DNA of 64,000 nt from Chitinophaga sp. CB10 (GTDB lineage Bacteria; Bacteroidota; Bacteroidia; Chitinophagales; Chitinophagaceae): the NCBI GenBank assembly GCA_001870995.2, contig MLAV02000002.1, positions 310,001 through 374,000 on the forward strand, written 5' to 3'. Below are positions 35,111 to 44,713 of the stretch, one piece after another. The notes beneath the pieces were generated by a model, which did no database searches, was not told where the DNA came from, and saw nothing but the letters and a program-made list of their open reading frames with translations. The first letter of the stretch is position 1; each line of letters starts with the position of its first letter. Made by a program: the position numbers and the translations under genes.

Positions 35111-37702
35111 TTATTTTTTATAAGTGTCAACCAACGAAGTTATTTTCAGCTGTTGTTGTATGGCTGCCGCGGTGCGGCCGGTACGCAGATGCACGGTCCT
35201 TTGCATGCCGGGCAGCAGGTCGAAGAAATTATCTTCAAAATGTTCTCCTTCAATTGCTGTTGAAAGTCCCAGGTAAATATTTCTCGCAAGCTGTTTTGTT
35301 GTAACGGTTACATCCACTCCATCGCCTGCGGCCTTGCAGGTAAAGGATATGCCGGGTTCCTGTAACGCGATCTCTTTCGCTGCTGCAAAATAATAGAGAT
35401 TAGGATTCAGAACATTATTGTTATTTACCAATTCAGTATAGAATATTACCTCATTACGGGGCCGGCCTTGCAATAAATCATTGATTGCTACAGTGTTTAC
35501 AAGGGTGCTGGCCCCATCGGCATACTTACGTGCGGGTATTTTTTTTAGGGAGATAATTTGGCCCTGCAGGTCAGTCAGTACCAGTTTTAGCTCCAAATCC
35601 CACTTAGCGTTATTTCCATGTTCAGCCGTGATCACGAAAGTCTTTAACTGCCCATTTTCCTCCACTGTCGACGTGATCACTGGTTCGAACGCCCGTTTGG
35701 CGTAGTATTGGAGCGCCTTCCATCTTCCATAGTAATCCCTTCCGGACCAGGACGGGCCTGGCCAGCAATCATTGAGCTGCCAGTAGAGGGTGCCCATGCA
35801 GTAAGGCATATTGCGGCGATGCGCTTCTATGGCCACTTTCATACCTTCCGCCTGCAATACCTGGCTAAGGTACACGAACGCAGGAAAATCCACCGGTGTG
35901 TTGTAGTAGTGGTCCATGTAAATTTTGATCGCCGTATTTCCTTTAGCAGGGCTCTTTTGGTGGGATTGCATCACGTTGGAGAAAATGTGATAGTCGTCTT
36001 TGGTGGCAAAGCTATCGATGGTTGCCATGCCGGGGAACGACTGGAAGCCGTATTCACTCATGAAGCGGGGAATGTGCGTGTTGAACGCTTCAAACCATTC
36101 CATACCATGCCAGATGCCCCAGTAGTGGTTATCTCCCCTGGTGAAATCTTCCGGCTTTCCCCAGTTGCTGATGGGAGAAGAGTGGAAATAGAAACGGCCG
36201 GGATCATGGTCCTTCACCGCGTTGGGTAATATCTCCTTAAACAGTTTATCATACGCACGCTGCATGCTTTCATACTGCAAATTCGTATAGGCGTAACCGT
36301 CTTGCCAGCCCCAGTTTTTGATCGCCACGGCAATTTCGTTGTTGCCGCACCAGAGTGCCAGGGAGGCGTGATCTTTTAAGCGATTGATGTTGTAGATGGC
36401 TTCCATACGGGCGTTTTCGAGGAAGGTTCTGTCGCCCGGGTATAACGTACACGCATACATGAAATCCTGCCAGACGAGGATACCCTTTTCATCCGCCAGG
36501 TCGTAGAACTCATCATTTTCGTATATGCCGCCGCCCCACACGCGCACCATGTTAAAGTGGCTTTCCTGCATATCGTCGAACAGCCGGCGGTATTTTTCTT
36601 TTGTTACACGGGGCAGGAAATTATCCTGCGGGATGTAATTGGAGCCCTTCATGAAAACCGGGCGGCCATTAACTTTCACGAAAAATGATTCGCCTTGTGC
36701 ATCCGGTTTATTTTCCACTTCGATGGTACGGAATCCGATTTTCTTACTCAGCTGCGCAAGCGTTGTTTTCTCTGCTGTGGTAAGGTACACGGTGGCCTGG
36801 TATAACGGTTGCGCGCCCATGCCGTTGGGCCACCAGCGTTGCGGCGAGTTCACCTCGTAGCTCAGTTCGCAGGTGGTATCGCCTTCAGGGAGGGTAAACG
36901 CTTTACCGGGGCGGTTCGCTATCGCGGAACTGTTGCCGAGAGTCAGCGCAGGAGTCAGCAAGTACGTGCCCGGGCGGGTTACCGTAAGTTGCACTTTCAC
37001 ATTTACCCGCGCTTTTTTGCCTTCGAGGGCGGTGGTATAGCTTACGTTCCGGATGGTAGCGGCGCTCCATGCTTTGAGGATCACCGGGCGCCATACGCCG
37101 CTGGTAACGAGGCGCGGGCCCCAGTCCCAGCCATAGTGGTAGGGCGCTTTGCGGGCGTACACGCTGAGGGGGATATCGCTGGCATCGTTGCCGGCAGGGT
37201 AAATCACGCTATCCCGGAGGAAGCGTGGCATATCGTGCTTAATCGGACTTTCAAACTTGATCAGCAGGGTGTTTTTTCCTGGTTTCAGGTGCCGCTTCAC
37301 ATCGGCGGACCATGCGCGGAACATGTTGTTGGTTACCAGCACATCCCGGTTATTGACGGATACTTCCGCGTAGGTATCGAGGCCGAGGAACTCCAGTTCC
37401 ACTACGTCCTGCTTCAGTTGCGCTTCCGTAACGTTGAAGGTGCAGCGGTACCACCAATCCTTTTTATCTACCCATTGCACGGCTTTTTCGTTCATGCCTT
37501 TGAACGGGTCGGGGATGAGGTGATGCGCCAGCAGGTCGGTATGTACCGTTCCCGGAACGGTAGCGCTCCGCCAGATCCTTTCATCCGGGCGACCAAATTC
37601 CCATCCACTCTTCAGCGTGTCTACCTGTGAGTAAATCGATTTAGTAAAAAAGGATAAAAAAAAGATCACCAGCAAAAAGCGACCCGTCAGCTTGATATTC
37701 AT
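35111..37702 (-). CDS. GH2 beta-mannosidase
   Basis: Secreted exo-beta-mannosidase of 863 residues with a signal peptide (about 1-25). The order is a sugar-binding-like domain (30-210), an immunoglobulin-like domain (215-320), the catalytic barrel (about 330-680) and C-terminal beta domains. The acid/base Glu is in ALWCGNNEIAVAI, and the nucleophile Glu is in RFMSEYGFQSFPG. The N-terminal block RCTFNVTEAQL and YHYGWDWGPRLVTSGVW match beta-mannosidases. It is paired with a fucosidase, a combination fitting breakdown of glycoprotein N-glycans. That pathway is inferred. Confidence 0.92.
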   Translation of the reverse strand: MNIKLTGRFLLVIFFLSFFTKSIYSQVDTLKSGWEFGRPDERIWRSATVPGTVHTDLLAHHLIPDPFKGMNEKAVQWVDKKDWWYRCTFNVTEAQLKQDVVELEFLGLDTYAEVSVNNRDVLVTNNMFRAWSADVKRHLKPGKNTLLIKFESPIKHDMPRFLRDSVIYPAGNDASDIPLSVYARKAPYHYGWDWGPRLVTSGVWRPVILKAWSAATIRNVSYTTALEGKKARVNVKVQLTVTRPGTYLLTPALTLGNSSAIANRPGKAFTLPEGDTTCELSYEVNSPQRWWPNGMGAQPLYQATVYLTTAEKTTLAQLSKKIGFRTIEVENKPDAQGESFFVKVNGRPVFMKGSNYIPQDNFLPRVTKEKYRRLFDDMQESHFNMVRVWGGGIYENDEFYDLADEKGILVWQDFMYACTLYPGDRTFLENARMEAIYNINRLKDHASLALWCGNNEIAVAIKNWGWQDGYAYTNLQYESMQRAYDKLFKEILPNAVKDHDPGRFYFHSSPISNWGKPEDFTRGDNHYWGIWHGMEWFEAFNTHIPRFMSEYGFQSFPGMATIDSFATKDDYHIFSNVMQSHQKSPAKGNTAIKIYMDHYYNTPVDFPAFVYLSQVLQAEGMKVAIEAHRRNMPYCMGTLYWQLNDCWPGPSWSGRDYYGRWKALQYYAKRAFEPVITSTVEENGQLKTFVITAEHGNNAKWDLELKLVLTDLQGQIISLKKIPARKYADGASTLVNTVAINDLLQGRPRNEVIFYTELVNNNNVLNPNLYYFAAAKEIALQEPGISFTCKAAGDGVDVTVTTKQLARNIYLGLSTAIEGEHFEDNFFDLLPGMQRTVHLRTGRTAAAIQQQLKITSLVDTYKK

Positions 37703-37781
37703 AACCAGATGATGATTTGAGTAGCTTCAAAAATAACAATCTCAGGGGAAATGAGAATAATAGTTTTACGATCTTTACGGT

Positions 37782-37952
37782 ATGAAAAGTATCTGGCAGC
37801 AAATATTGCGTTATTTCTACATCGGGAAGAAGGACCCGAATGCGCCTAAAACCCGCTATGTGGCTATGATGCACGGGATGAACCGTATCAGCATCATTGT
37901 ATTTTTTATTGCGGTGATTATTGTGATTTACCGGTTGATCAGGAGGCATTGA
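37782..37952 (+). CDS. 56-residue membrane protein (DUF6728-like)
   Basis: Short gene with a clear protein-like translation: MKSIWQQILRYFYIGKKDPN at the start, then MMHGMNRISIIVFFIAVIIV and a basic end RLIRRH. It has one membrane helix (about residues 36-53) preceded by a conserved-looking MHGMNR turn. The composition and layout recall the DUF6728 small membrane proteins of Bacteroidota, which is a recollection and not a search result. It is divergent from the mannosidase gene (79 bp between starts) and convergent with lpxB. Function unknown. Confidence 0.75.
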   Translation: MKSIWQQILRYFYIGKKDPNAPKTRYVAMMHGMNRISIIVFFIAVIIVIYRLIRRH

Positions 37953-38074
37953 GGAGGCGCCTTCATTCGCGGGTATTTACCCCTGGCAGCGGGAATGTTG
38001 AATGGCAGGAGCGCCTTGCAGGAGTAAGCATGATCCTGCAAAAAGACCCGCCAGGGCCTTTTTGCAGTTAAATA

Positions 38075-39178
38075 TTATTGACGGGCAAATTCGTATATCA
38101 CCTCTGCCGCGCGCCTGCTGGCATCTTTTTCCCCCAGCTTATGCCAGAGCGCTGCATAGTCCGCAGCCAGTTCCTTACGGCGGTTCTCATCTTTGAGCAG
38201 TGCGGATAATTCCTTGAGCAGGTTGGCTTCCGTCAGGTCGTTCTGGATCAACTCCTTCACTACCAGCTTATCCATTACGAGGTTTACCAGGGAAATATAT
38301 TTCACCTTGATGAGGTTTTTAGCGAGGAGGTACGACACCGGGTTTCCTTTATAGCAAACGATTTCAGGCACGCCAAACAGCGCTGTTTCCAGGGTGGCGG
38401 TACCGGAGGTAACCAGGGCCGCAGTGGCCTGCCGCAGCAGCGGATAGGTTTTACCCTTTACCTTGGATACGTTGGGATGCTGGCCAATGAGGCTTTCGAG
38501 AAACTCGTCGTCCAGGCTGGGAGCCTGCGCTACCACGAACTGGTAGTCCGGAAAATGTTTAGCCATAGTGAGCATGATAGGCAGCTTCACGCTTACCTCC
38601 TGCTTACGGCTGCCCGGCAGCACGGCAATGATCGGCTTGCCGGCAATAGGCGCATCAGCGGGTTTTGCTTTTTCCGCCTTAATCACCTCTACCAGCGGAT
38701 GGCCTACGTATTCTACCGCGTAATTCCATTTATGGTAAAAATCCTGCTCAAACGGCAGGATGCAAAGCATTTTATCTACAGTACGTTTGATCTTTTTAAC
38801 CCGGTTCTCTTTCCAGGCCCATACCTGCGGGGAGATGTAGTACACCACCTTGTAGCCTTCCGCTTTGGCCCAGTCAGCAATGCGCATATTGAAGCCGGGA
38901 TAATCCACCAGGATCAGTACGTCCGGCTTAAAAGCGCTGATATCTTTCTTACAGGTATCTATATTGCGAAGAATGGTACGGAGGTTCATCAGCACTTCCA
39001 CGAATCCCATGAAGGCCAGCTCTTTGTAATGCTTTACGACGTGCACGCCTGCGGCCTCCATCAGGTCGCCCCCCCAGCCGCGTATATCCGCCGACGGGTC
39101 CTGCTGCTTCAACTGTTTTACCAGGTTGCTGCCGTGCAGGTCACCTGATGCCTCTCCCGCAATAATGTAATATTTCAA
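38075..39178 (-). CDS. lpxB: Lipid-A-disaccharide synthase
   Basis: Peripheral membrane glycosyltransferase that joins UDP-2,3-diacylglucosamine and lipid X to form the lipid A disaccharide. It has 367 residues. The N-terminal GEASGDLHGSNLVKQLK motif is diagnostic. DYPGFNMRIADWAK, PQVWAWKENRVKKIK, VLPGSRKQEV and the C-terminal TSGTATLETALFGVPEIVCYK are further family blocks. It is the last gene of a surE - small membrane protein - lpxB group on the minus strand. Confidence 0.96.
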   Translation of the reverse strand: MKYYIIAGEASGDLHGSNLVKQLKQQDPSADIRGWGGDLMEAAGVHVVKHYKELAFMGFVEVLMNLRTILRNIDTCKKDISAFKPDVLILVDYPGFNMRIADWAKAEGYKVVYYISPQVWAWKENRVKKIKRTVDKMLCILPFEQDFYHKWNYAVEYVGHPLVEVIKAEKAKPADAPIAGKPIIAVLPGSRKQEVSVKLPIMLTMAKHFPDYQFVVAQAPSLDDEFLESLIGQHPNVSKVKGKTYPLLRQATAALVTSGTATLETALFGVPEIVCYKGNPVSYLLAKNLIKVKYISLVNLVMDKLVVKELIQNDLTEANLLKELSALLKDENRRKELAADYAALWHKLGEKDASRRAAEVIYEFARQ

Positions 39179-39197
39179 ATTCCGTTGCTGTTAATAA

Positions 39198-39497
39198 TTA
39201 TCTGATAATTTTCATGAGCAGTATGGCGATGGCATACAGCATGGTGACGAGGAAAATTCCCTTTGCCGTTACATCCCGCCTGTTGCGGGTGTAAAGATAA
39301 AACACCAGGCCGTTTAATAACAGGCAGATACTGGTTAATTTAGGGATCAGGCGGTAATTTCCTTTCAGCTGCCCCAGGAACTGGGTGAACTCTATATTGG
39401 AAGGTCGTACGGCCACCAGATAGTACAGGAAGAACGCCAGGATAGGTGTGATGAATCCCAGCAAAATTCCCAGAGGTAAATTGTCTTTTTTTAACAT
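39198..39497 (-). CDS. Small three-helix membrane protein
   Basis: 99-residue protein with three membrane helices (about 8-28, 52-68 and 78-96) and a loop carrying NRRDVTAK. It lies 19 bp upstream of lpxB and about 43 bp downstream of surE, on the same strand, so it is part of that transcript. No family was recognised. Its position suggests an envelope-related role, which is inference only. Confidence 0.7.
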   Translation of the reverse strand: MLKKDNLPLGILLGFITPILAFFLYYLVAVRPSNIEFTQFLGQLKGNYRLIPKLTSICLLLNGLVFYLYTRNRRDVTAKGIFLVTMLYAIAILLMKIIR

Positions 39498-39540
39498 AAC
39501 TTGATTGTGATGGCGATACGTTGCGCAACTGTCCGCATTG

Positions 39541-40320
39541 TTACTGCATGTCTTTCCATTCCTCTGCCAGCTTCTTTTTCAGCTGATAGTTGGTCAGGTC
39601 AAACTGCACCGGCACCAAAGAGGCATAGCCGTTTTCCAATGCCCAAACGTCCGTGTCATCGCCTGTATCGCGGTTTTTAAATTCGCCTGTCAGCCAGTAA
39701 TATTTCTTTCCGTGCGGGTCCCTTCTTTCGTCAAATTCCTCTACCCATTTGGCATCTGCCTGCCGGCAGATCTTAATTCCCCTGAATTTTTTTTCTTCCA
39801 CTATCGGGATGTTCACATTGAACAGCGCACCTCCCGGTAATTCGGATGCCAGCATCCGTTCTGCCACTTCCCGCGCTACTTTGGCCGGGAGAGAGAAATC
39901 TGCCGCGTAGTCATATTCCAGGTAAGAAAATCCTGCTGAAGGAATGCCTTCGATCGCTGCTTCCATGGCGGCCGACATAGTGCCGGAGTAAATCACGTTG
40001 ATGGAATGGTTAGCGCCATGATTGATACCACTTACGCACAGGTCCGGTTTGCCGCCCAGTATCTTGTCCCTGGCCAGCTTTACGCAGTCCACCGGCGTAC
40101 CGGAACACTGCCAGGCTTCAATACCTTCGAAGATATCCACCTGGTTTAACCGTAAGGGAACGCCGATCGTAATGGCGTGCCCCATGCCCGATTGCGGACT
40201 GTCCGGCGCTACCACCACTACCCTGCCCAACGGCCTCACCGCCTCTATCAATGCGCGAATACCCGGCGAAGTAATACCATCATCATTCGTAACCAAAATC
40301 AACTTTTCCTTTACTGCCAT
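39541..40320 (-). CDS. surE: 5'/3'-nucleotidase SurE
   Basis: Metal-dependent nucleoside monophosphate phosphatase. It has 259 residues from ATG 40320 (MAVKEKLILVTNDDGITSPG). The first nine residues of the longer frame look non-coding. The metal-binding Asp pair sits in VTNDDG, and the second site is in GINHGANHSINVIYSGTMSA, where the Asn and Ser of the active site fall. It begins the surE - membrane protein - lpxB group, an arrangement seen elsewhere in Bacteroidota. Confidence 0.95.
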   Translation of the reverse strand: MAVKEKLILVTNDDGITSPGIRALIEAVRPLGRVVVVAPDSPQSGMGHAITIGVPLRLNQVDIFEGIEAWQCSGTPVDCVKLARDKILGGKPDLCVSGINHGANHSINVIYSGTMSAAMEAAIEGIPSAGFSYLEYDYAADFSLPAKVAREVAERMLASELPGGALFNVNIPIVEEKKFRGIKICRQADAKWVEEFDERRDPHGKKYYWLTGEFKNRDTGDDTDVWALENGYASLVPVQFDLTNYQLKKKLAEEWKDMQ

Positions 40321-40403
40321 AGTTCGGATTTTTTCTTTCTCCAACAAATTTAAGCTCTCTCCTACACATTTCGCTTTAAAAGAATGTGAAATATATAATC
40401 TTT

Positions 40404-41180
40404 CTATAAATCTGACTTCATCATCTTCCTGAAAACGATATATACGGCAATACTGATGTAGACCAGTATAGCGATCACATACACGTAGGCGTCATACATT
40501 TCTTCGGAAATCAGTTTGCCGAACAGGGGAACGGGCAACAGCTGATCCCCCGCCTGCAGCGGCAACAAGCCACCTACCTGGCCCACATACCTTTTCAGAA
40601 TAGCTGATAAAATGTTATCCAGCATCATGCTGTAGGCAAAAAAGATGACGATGGCGATCCCCGCCCTTTTGAGCAGCACGGCGATCAGCAGGGCGATTGA
40701 CAGGGCGACCACCACCTGCAGGAAATAATAGATCACATAGCGGTAATCTTCAAAGGAGAGGGAGGTATCCCCGTAACTCAAACCGATGATGATACCCGTC
40801 AGCGTAGTTATAGCCAGCGCTATGAGCGACAAGGCCACGAGCCAGAACAGTTTCGCATATACGAAATCCCGCCTGTCCCAGCCGTCGATGATATTCTGCC
40901 GGTTGGTACGGAAGGTGTACTCATTGGTGGTGAGGATGATCAGTAAAATGGCGAACAGCCCGGAAGTATAGGAGCTGATGCTGGCAACGCTCAGCCATAC
41001 GGCCGGAAAGCTGAATGGCTGGCCCATCAGCTGGGTAGCCTTTTTCAGGTCCCCGTTGCTGAAGAGGTTGGCCATAAAAAAGTTGGAGATGACAGGGATA
41101 ATAGCGGCCAGGATCAGCATTACCCAGAAGGTGCGATAGGTGCGCACTTTGAGCCATTCGGTCCGAATAATATTTTTCAT
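40404..41180 (-). CDS. ABC-2 type transporter permease
   Basis: 258-residue membrane protein with six membrane segments (about 18-38, 55-75, 108-132, 140-165, 172-195 and 228-248), the ABC-2 arrangement. Its start overlaps the stop of the upstream ATP-binding gene by 4 bp, so translation is coupled and the two make one exporter. Substrate unknown. Antibiotic, lipid and sodium exporters share this design. Confidence 0.88.
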   Translation of the reverse strand: MKNIIRTEWLKVRTYRTFWVMLILAAIIPVISNFFMANLFSNGDLKKATQLMGQPFSFPAVWLSVASISSYTSGLFAILLIILTTNEYTFRTNRQNIIDGWDRRDFVYAKLFWLVALSLIALAITTLTGIIIGLSYGDTSLSFEDYRYVIYYFLQVVVALSIALLIAVLLKRAGIAIVIFFAYSMMLDNILSAILKRYVGQVGGLLPLQAGDQLLPVPLFGKLISEEMYDAYVYVIAILVYISIAVYIVFRKMMKSDL

Positions 41181-42073
41181 GAGTTAGAGGTATGGGTCAG
41201 TTCCAGGAATGCTTTTTCAAGACTCTTTTTACGCAGCTGCAGTTGGCTCAGCCAGATGCCGTTGTTGGCGCACCATCCGTTGATGGCTGCTGTATCGGGC
41301 GGGGAGTCGAACGTGGCGATCACGCTGCTGCCGCTGACCACCGCGCTGTTACAGCCGGGAAACCGCAGGATCAGCGCTACCAGCGCCTGGTTATCCGCTG
41401 CGGCCAGCTCTACGAAGTCGTTGCGTTGTATCACCTCGGAAACGGCGCCGGAGAGGAGCAGCTGTCCGCGCTGGAGGATAGCCACATGCGTACATACTTT
41501 CTCCACCTCATCCAGCAGGTGGCTGGCGAGGATGATCGTTTTCCCCGACCCGGCCAGGTCATGGATGATACTGCGCACCTCTGCGATCCCGGAAGGATCC
41601 AGCCCGTTGGTAGGTTCGTCTAGGATGAGTACATCGGGGTCGCCCAGGAGTACGGATGCGAGGGCAAGGCGTTGTTTCATCCCGAGGGAATAAGTCTTGA
41701 AAGCCGCATCCTTGCGGGCATACAGGCCGCACACCTTCAGTACCCGTTCGATATCGTCCGCGCCTCTTTGCTTGATACTGGCGGAGATTTCCAGGTTCTT
41801 CCATCCGCTGAGGTAGTGGTAGAAGTTGGGCGTTTCCAGCAGCGTTCCGATGCTGCGGCGCTCCGATGCGCCGGCGGGCTTGCCGAAAAGCTGGAACGTG
41901 CCGCTGTCGGCTTTCAGCACGTCCGTAACAATGCCCAGCAGCGTGGTCTTCCCGCTGCCATTAGGGCCTAAAATACCAAAGACGCTGCCAGGAGGAACGT
42001 CGAATGAAACACCTGACAGCGCCTGCACGGCACCATACCTTTTGGAGATGCCTTGTAAGGATAGTATTGACAT
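41177..42073 (-). CDS. ABC transporter ATP-binding protein
   Basis: 298-residue ATPase. Walker A is GPNGSGKTT near residue 38, the signature is YSLGMKQRLALASVL, and Walker B is VLILDEPTNGLDPSG, followed by the H-loop in ASHLLDEVEKV. The C-terminal 80 residues are an accessory domain typical of ABC-2 exporters. It overlaps the permease gene by 4 bp and begins only 7 bp after the beta-oxidation gene, so all three may share a transcript. Confidence 0.94.
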   Translation of the reverse strand: MSILSLQGISKRYGAVQALSGVSFDVPPGSVFGILGPNGSGKTTLLGIVTDVLKADSGTFQLFGKPAGASERRSIGTLLETPNFYHYLSGWKNLEISASIKQRGADDIERVLKVCGLYARKDAAFKTYSLGMKQRLALASVLLGDPDVLILDEPTNGLDPSGIAEVRSIIHDLAGSGKTIILASHLLDEVEKVCTHVAILQRGQLLLSGAVSEVIQRNDFVELAAADNQALVALILRFPGCNSAVVSGSSVIATFDSPPDTAAINGWCANNGIWLSQLQLRKKSLEKAFLELTHTSNS

Positions 42074-42080
42074 TGGCTAA

Positions 42081-44480
42081 TTAATTCCTGATAGGTTTGC
42101 CTGTTTTGATCACGCTCTGTAATCTTTCCAGGGTTTTGCGTTCGCCGCATAAGCTGAGGAAGGCCTCGCGTTCCAGGTCGAGCAGGTATTGTTCGCTCAC
42201 CAGGGTTGGCTCGGTCAGGTCGCCCCCGCACATGACGTACGCCAGTTTTTGGGCTACTTTTTCATCATGCTCGGAAATATAGTTACCGAACTTCATGGCA
42301 TAGATGCCGGCCAGCAGGGCGCCCAGCGCGCTGCGGCCCATTACTTTTACGTCTGTCCTTTCCACAGGCCGGGTATATCCTTCGTCCGCCATGGCGATCA
42401 CGCTGCGCTTCGCATCCGCAATCAAACGGCTGGGGTTCATGGTAATTTCATCGTGGCCTTTACGGAGCACGCCCATGTCAAATCCTTCAAAGCCGGAAGT
42501 GGCTACCTTCGCCGTTGCTACCGTCATGAAGTAATCTTTCAGGGGCTCTTCTTCGATACGGCCTTCCTTGAATTCGTTGCTGGCGCGCAATGCCATTTCT
42601 TTAGTACCGCCACCGCCGGGGATCAGGCCTACGCCGAGTTCCACGAGGCCGATGTAGGTTTCGGCAGCCGCCTGCACTTTATCCGCATGCAGCGCCATTT
42701 CGCAACCGCCGCCGAGGGTCAGCGCATGCGGTGCAACTACAACGGGAATGCTGGAATAACGTAAACGCATAGTGGAACGCTGGAACAGCCTTACCGCCAT
42801 ATCCAGTTCATCGTATTCCTGCTCTGCTGCCATCATAAAGATCATGCCTACGTTGGCGCCGGCGGAGAAGTTAGCGCCGTCGTTGGCCACCACGAGGCCG
42901 CGGAAGTCTTTCTCCGCGCGGTCTACCGCCTTATTCAATCCTTCCAGCACTTCCCCGCCGATGGTGTTCATCTTCGTCTGCCAGTCGAAGCACACTACAC
43001 CGTCTCCGATGTCGATCAGGCGGCTGGCGCTGTTTTTCCAGATTACATTGCCGGCATAGTTTTCCAGGATGATAAAGGCGCCTTCGCCAGGCAATGCTTT
43101 ATAGTTTTGCGATGCAATATCGTAGTAGAATTTTTTACCGTTCTCCACTTTGTAAAAGCTCTTAAAGCCTTTAGCCAGCATATCCTTCACCCATTGCGCC
43201 ACGGTGAGGCCTTTTTCTTCCACCTGTTTTACGTAAGCTTCCACGCCCAGCAGGTCCCAGCTTTCGAATGGCCCGATCTCCCAGCCGAAGCCGGCTTTCA
43301 TGGCATCGTCCACTTTGTAAAGGTCATCCGCGATTTCAGGGATGCGGTGGGAAACGTAGGAGAACAGGTACGCATGGAACTGTTGATAGAACTGGCCTGC
43401 CTTATCTGTTGCGGCGGCTAACATTTTAAGGCGCTGCTTCAGGTCCTCCAGGGGTTTGGCAGCGTCGATACTGCTGAAACGGGCTTTTTGCTTTGGCCCG
43501 TACTCCATGGTTTGCAGGTTGAGGGTAAGGATCTCCTTCCCGTTCGCCCCTGTTGTCTTTTTGTAAAAACCCTGACCGGTCTTGTCGCCCAGCCAGTTGT
43601 TATCCACAACCTTTTGCAGGAAGTCAGGTATTTTGAAGATGCCGATAGCTTCGTCGTCCGGGCAGTTTTCCAGCACGCCTTTCGCCACTTTCACCAGCGT
43701 ATCGATACCTACCACGTCCGCGGTGCGGAAGGTGGCGGATTTAGGGCGGCCAATCACCGGGCCGGTCAGCGCATCGATTTCATCGATACCCAGGCCCATT
43801 TCCTGCATAATGTGGAAAATGGCCATGATGGAGTACACCCCTACCCGGTTGGCGATAAACGCAGGGGTATCCTTACAGAGCACCGTGGTTTTACCCAGGT
43901 ACAGGTCCCCGTATTCCATCAGGAAGTCAATCACGGCAGGATCTGTATGCGGCGTAGGAGTGATTTCCAGCAGGCGCAGGTAGCGCGGCGGGTTAAAGAA
44001 GTGGCTGCCGCAGAAGTGTTTCTGAAAATCTTCGCTGCGGCCTTCCGCCATCAGGTGTATGGGAATCCCGGAGGTATTGGAAGTGATGAGGGTACCGGGT
44101 TTACGGTATTGTTCCACCTGTTCGAAAACCGTTTTTTTCACGGCCAGGTTTTCCACCACCACTTCTATGATCCAGTCGCACTCGGCGATCTTTTTCATAT
44201 CGTCCGTGAAATTGCCTGTTTTTATGCGTTTTACTACATCTTTTGTAAAAACGGGAGAAGGGTTAGACTTAACAGCAGCCTGGAGTGCATCGTTCACTAT
44301 CCGGTTCTTCACAGCAGGACTATCCAATGTGAGGTTCTTCTTCTTTTCCGCCTCGTTCAGTTCTTTTGGTGCAATATCGAGCAGCAGTACCTGAACTCCA
44401 ATGCCTGCAAAGTGACAGGCAATTCTTGATCCCATAACCCCGGAGCCGAGTACGGCTACTTTATTGATGTGTCTTTGCAT
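42081..44480 (-). CDS. Fused 3-hydroxyacyl-CoA dehydrogenase / enoyl-CoA hydratase
   Basis: Bifunctional beta-oxidation enzyme of 799 residues. The dehydrogenase part comes first: an NAD-binding motif VLGSGVMGSRIACHFAG at residues 9-25, the catalytic His in FCGSHFFNPPRY, and the C-terminal dehydrogenase helices to about 420. The enoyl-CoA hydratase part follows (about 480-720), with the oxyanion block VVAPHALTLGGGCEMALHAD and a Glu-containing LVELGVGLIPGGGGTKEMAL. The order is opposite to E. coli FadB and matches the FadN type. No thiolase gene is adjacent. The next gene, 7 bp downstream, is an ABC ATPase. Confidence 0.92.
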   Translation of the reverse strand: MQRHINKVAVLGSGVMGSRIACHFAGIGVQVLLLDIAPKELNEAEKKKNLTLDSPAVKNRIVNDALQAAVKSNPSPVFTKDVVKRIKTGNFTDDMKKIAECDWIIEVVVENLAVKKTVFEQVEQYRKPGTLITSNTSGIPIHLMAEGRSEDFQKHFCGSHFFNPPRYLRLLEITPTPHTDPAVIDFLMEYGDLYLGKTTVLCKDTPAFIANRVGVYSIMAIFHIMQEMGLGIDEIDALTGPVIGRPKSATFRTADVVGIDTLVKVAKGVLENCPDDEAIGIFKIPDFLQKVVDNNWLGDKTGQGFYKKTTGANGKEILTLNLQTMEYGPKQKARFSSIDAAKPLEDLKQRLKMLAAATDKAGQFYQQFHAYLFSYVSHRIPEIADDLYKVDDAMKAGFGWEIGPFESWDLLGVEAYVKQVEEKGLTVAQWVKDMLAKGFKSFYKVENGKKFYYDIASQNYKALPGEGAFIILENYAGNVIWKNSASRLIDIGDGVVCFDWQTKMNTIGGEVLEGLNKAVDRAEKDFRGLVVANDGANFSAGANVGMIFMMAAEQEYDELDMAVRLFQRSTMRLRYSSIPVVVAPHALTLGGGCEMALHADKVQAAAETYIGLVELGVGLIPGGGGTKEMALRASNEFKEGRIEEEPLKDYFMTVATAKVATSGFEGFDMGVLRKGHDEITMNPSRLIADAKRSVIAMADEGYTRPVERTDVKVMGRSALGALLAGIYAMKFGNYISEHDEKVAQKLAYVMCGGDLTEPTLVSEQYLLDLEREAFLSLCGERKTLERLQSVIKTGKPIRN

Positions 44481-44657
44481 ATTACGTCCAGCTTTAATCT
44501 GTTAGTGAATACAATCAATATTTTTAGATTCCTGAATTTAGGATTTTTTAGGGTTTAAAAGTCAGGAGGAATGTTAAAGTTCCTGAATAATGGCAGGGGG
44601 CAGCAGGCTTGCAGACAGCCGGGAGGCGCAGTGGCGGCAGGCGCCGGGTGAGGGAAT
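44481..44657. other. Intergenic interval between metG and the beta-oxidation gene
   Basis: Contains AT-rich sequence next to the beta-oxidation gene and a GC-rich stretch at about 44590-44652 with repeated GGC/CAGG words but no strong hairpin or open frame. No consensus promoter was found. Confidence 0.4.
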
Positions 44658-44692
44658 AAAAAAAGTCCCGCCGCAGTAGGCAGGACTTTTTA
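44658..44692. terminator. Intrinsic terminator after metG
   Basis: Stem AAAAAGTCC-GCC / GGC-GGACTTTTT with a 6-nt loop and one mismatch, about 22 bp after the metG stop. It has a T-run on the minus strand. Confidence 0.8.
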
Positions 44693-44713
44693 TTTATCAC
44701 TTGAAAAGTTGGA

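Noticed and set aside
44590..44652. GC-rich words between metG and the beta-oxidation gene
   Set aside because: No symmetric arms, no open frame and no repeat unit long enough to support an element.
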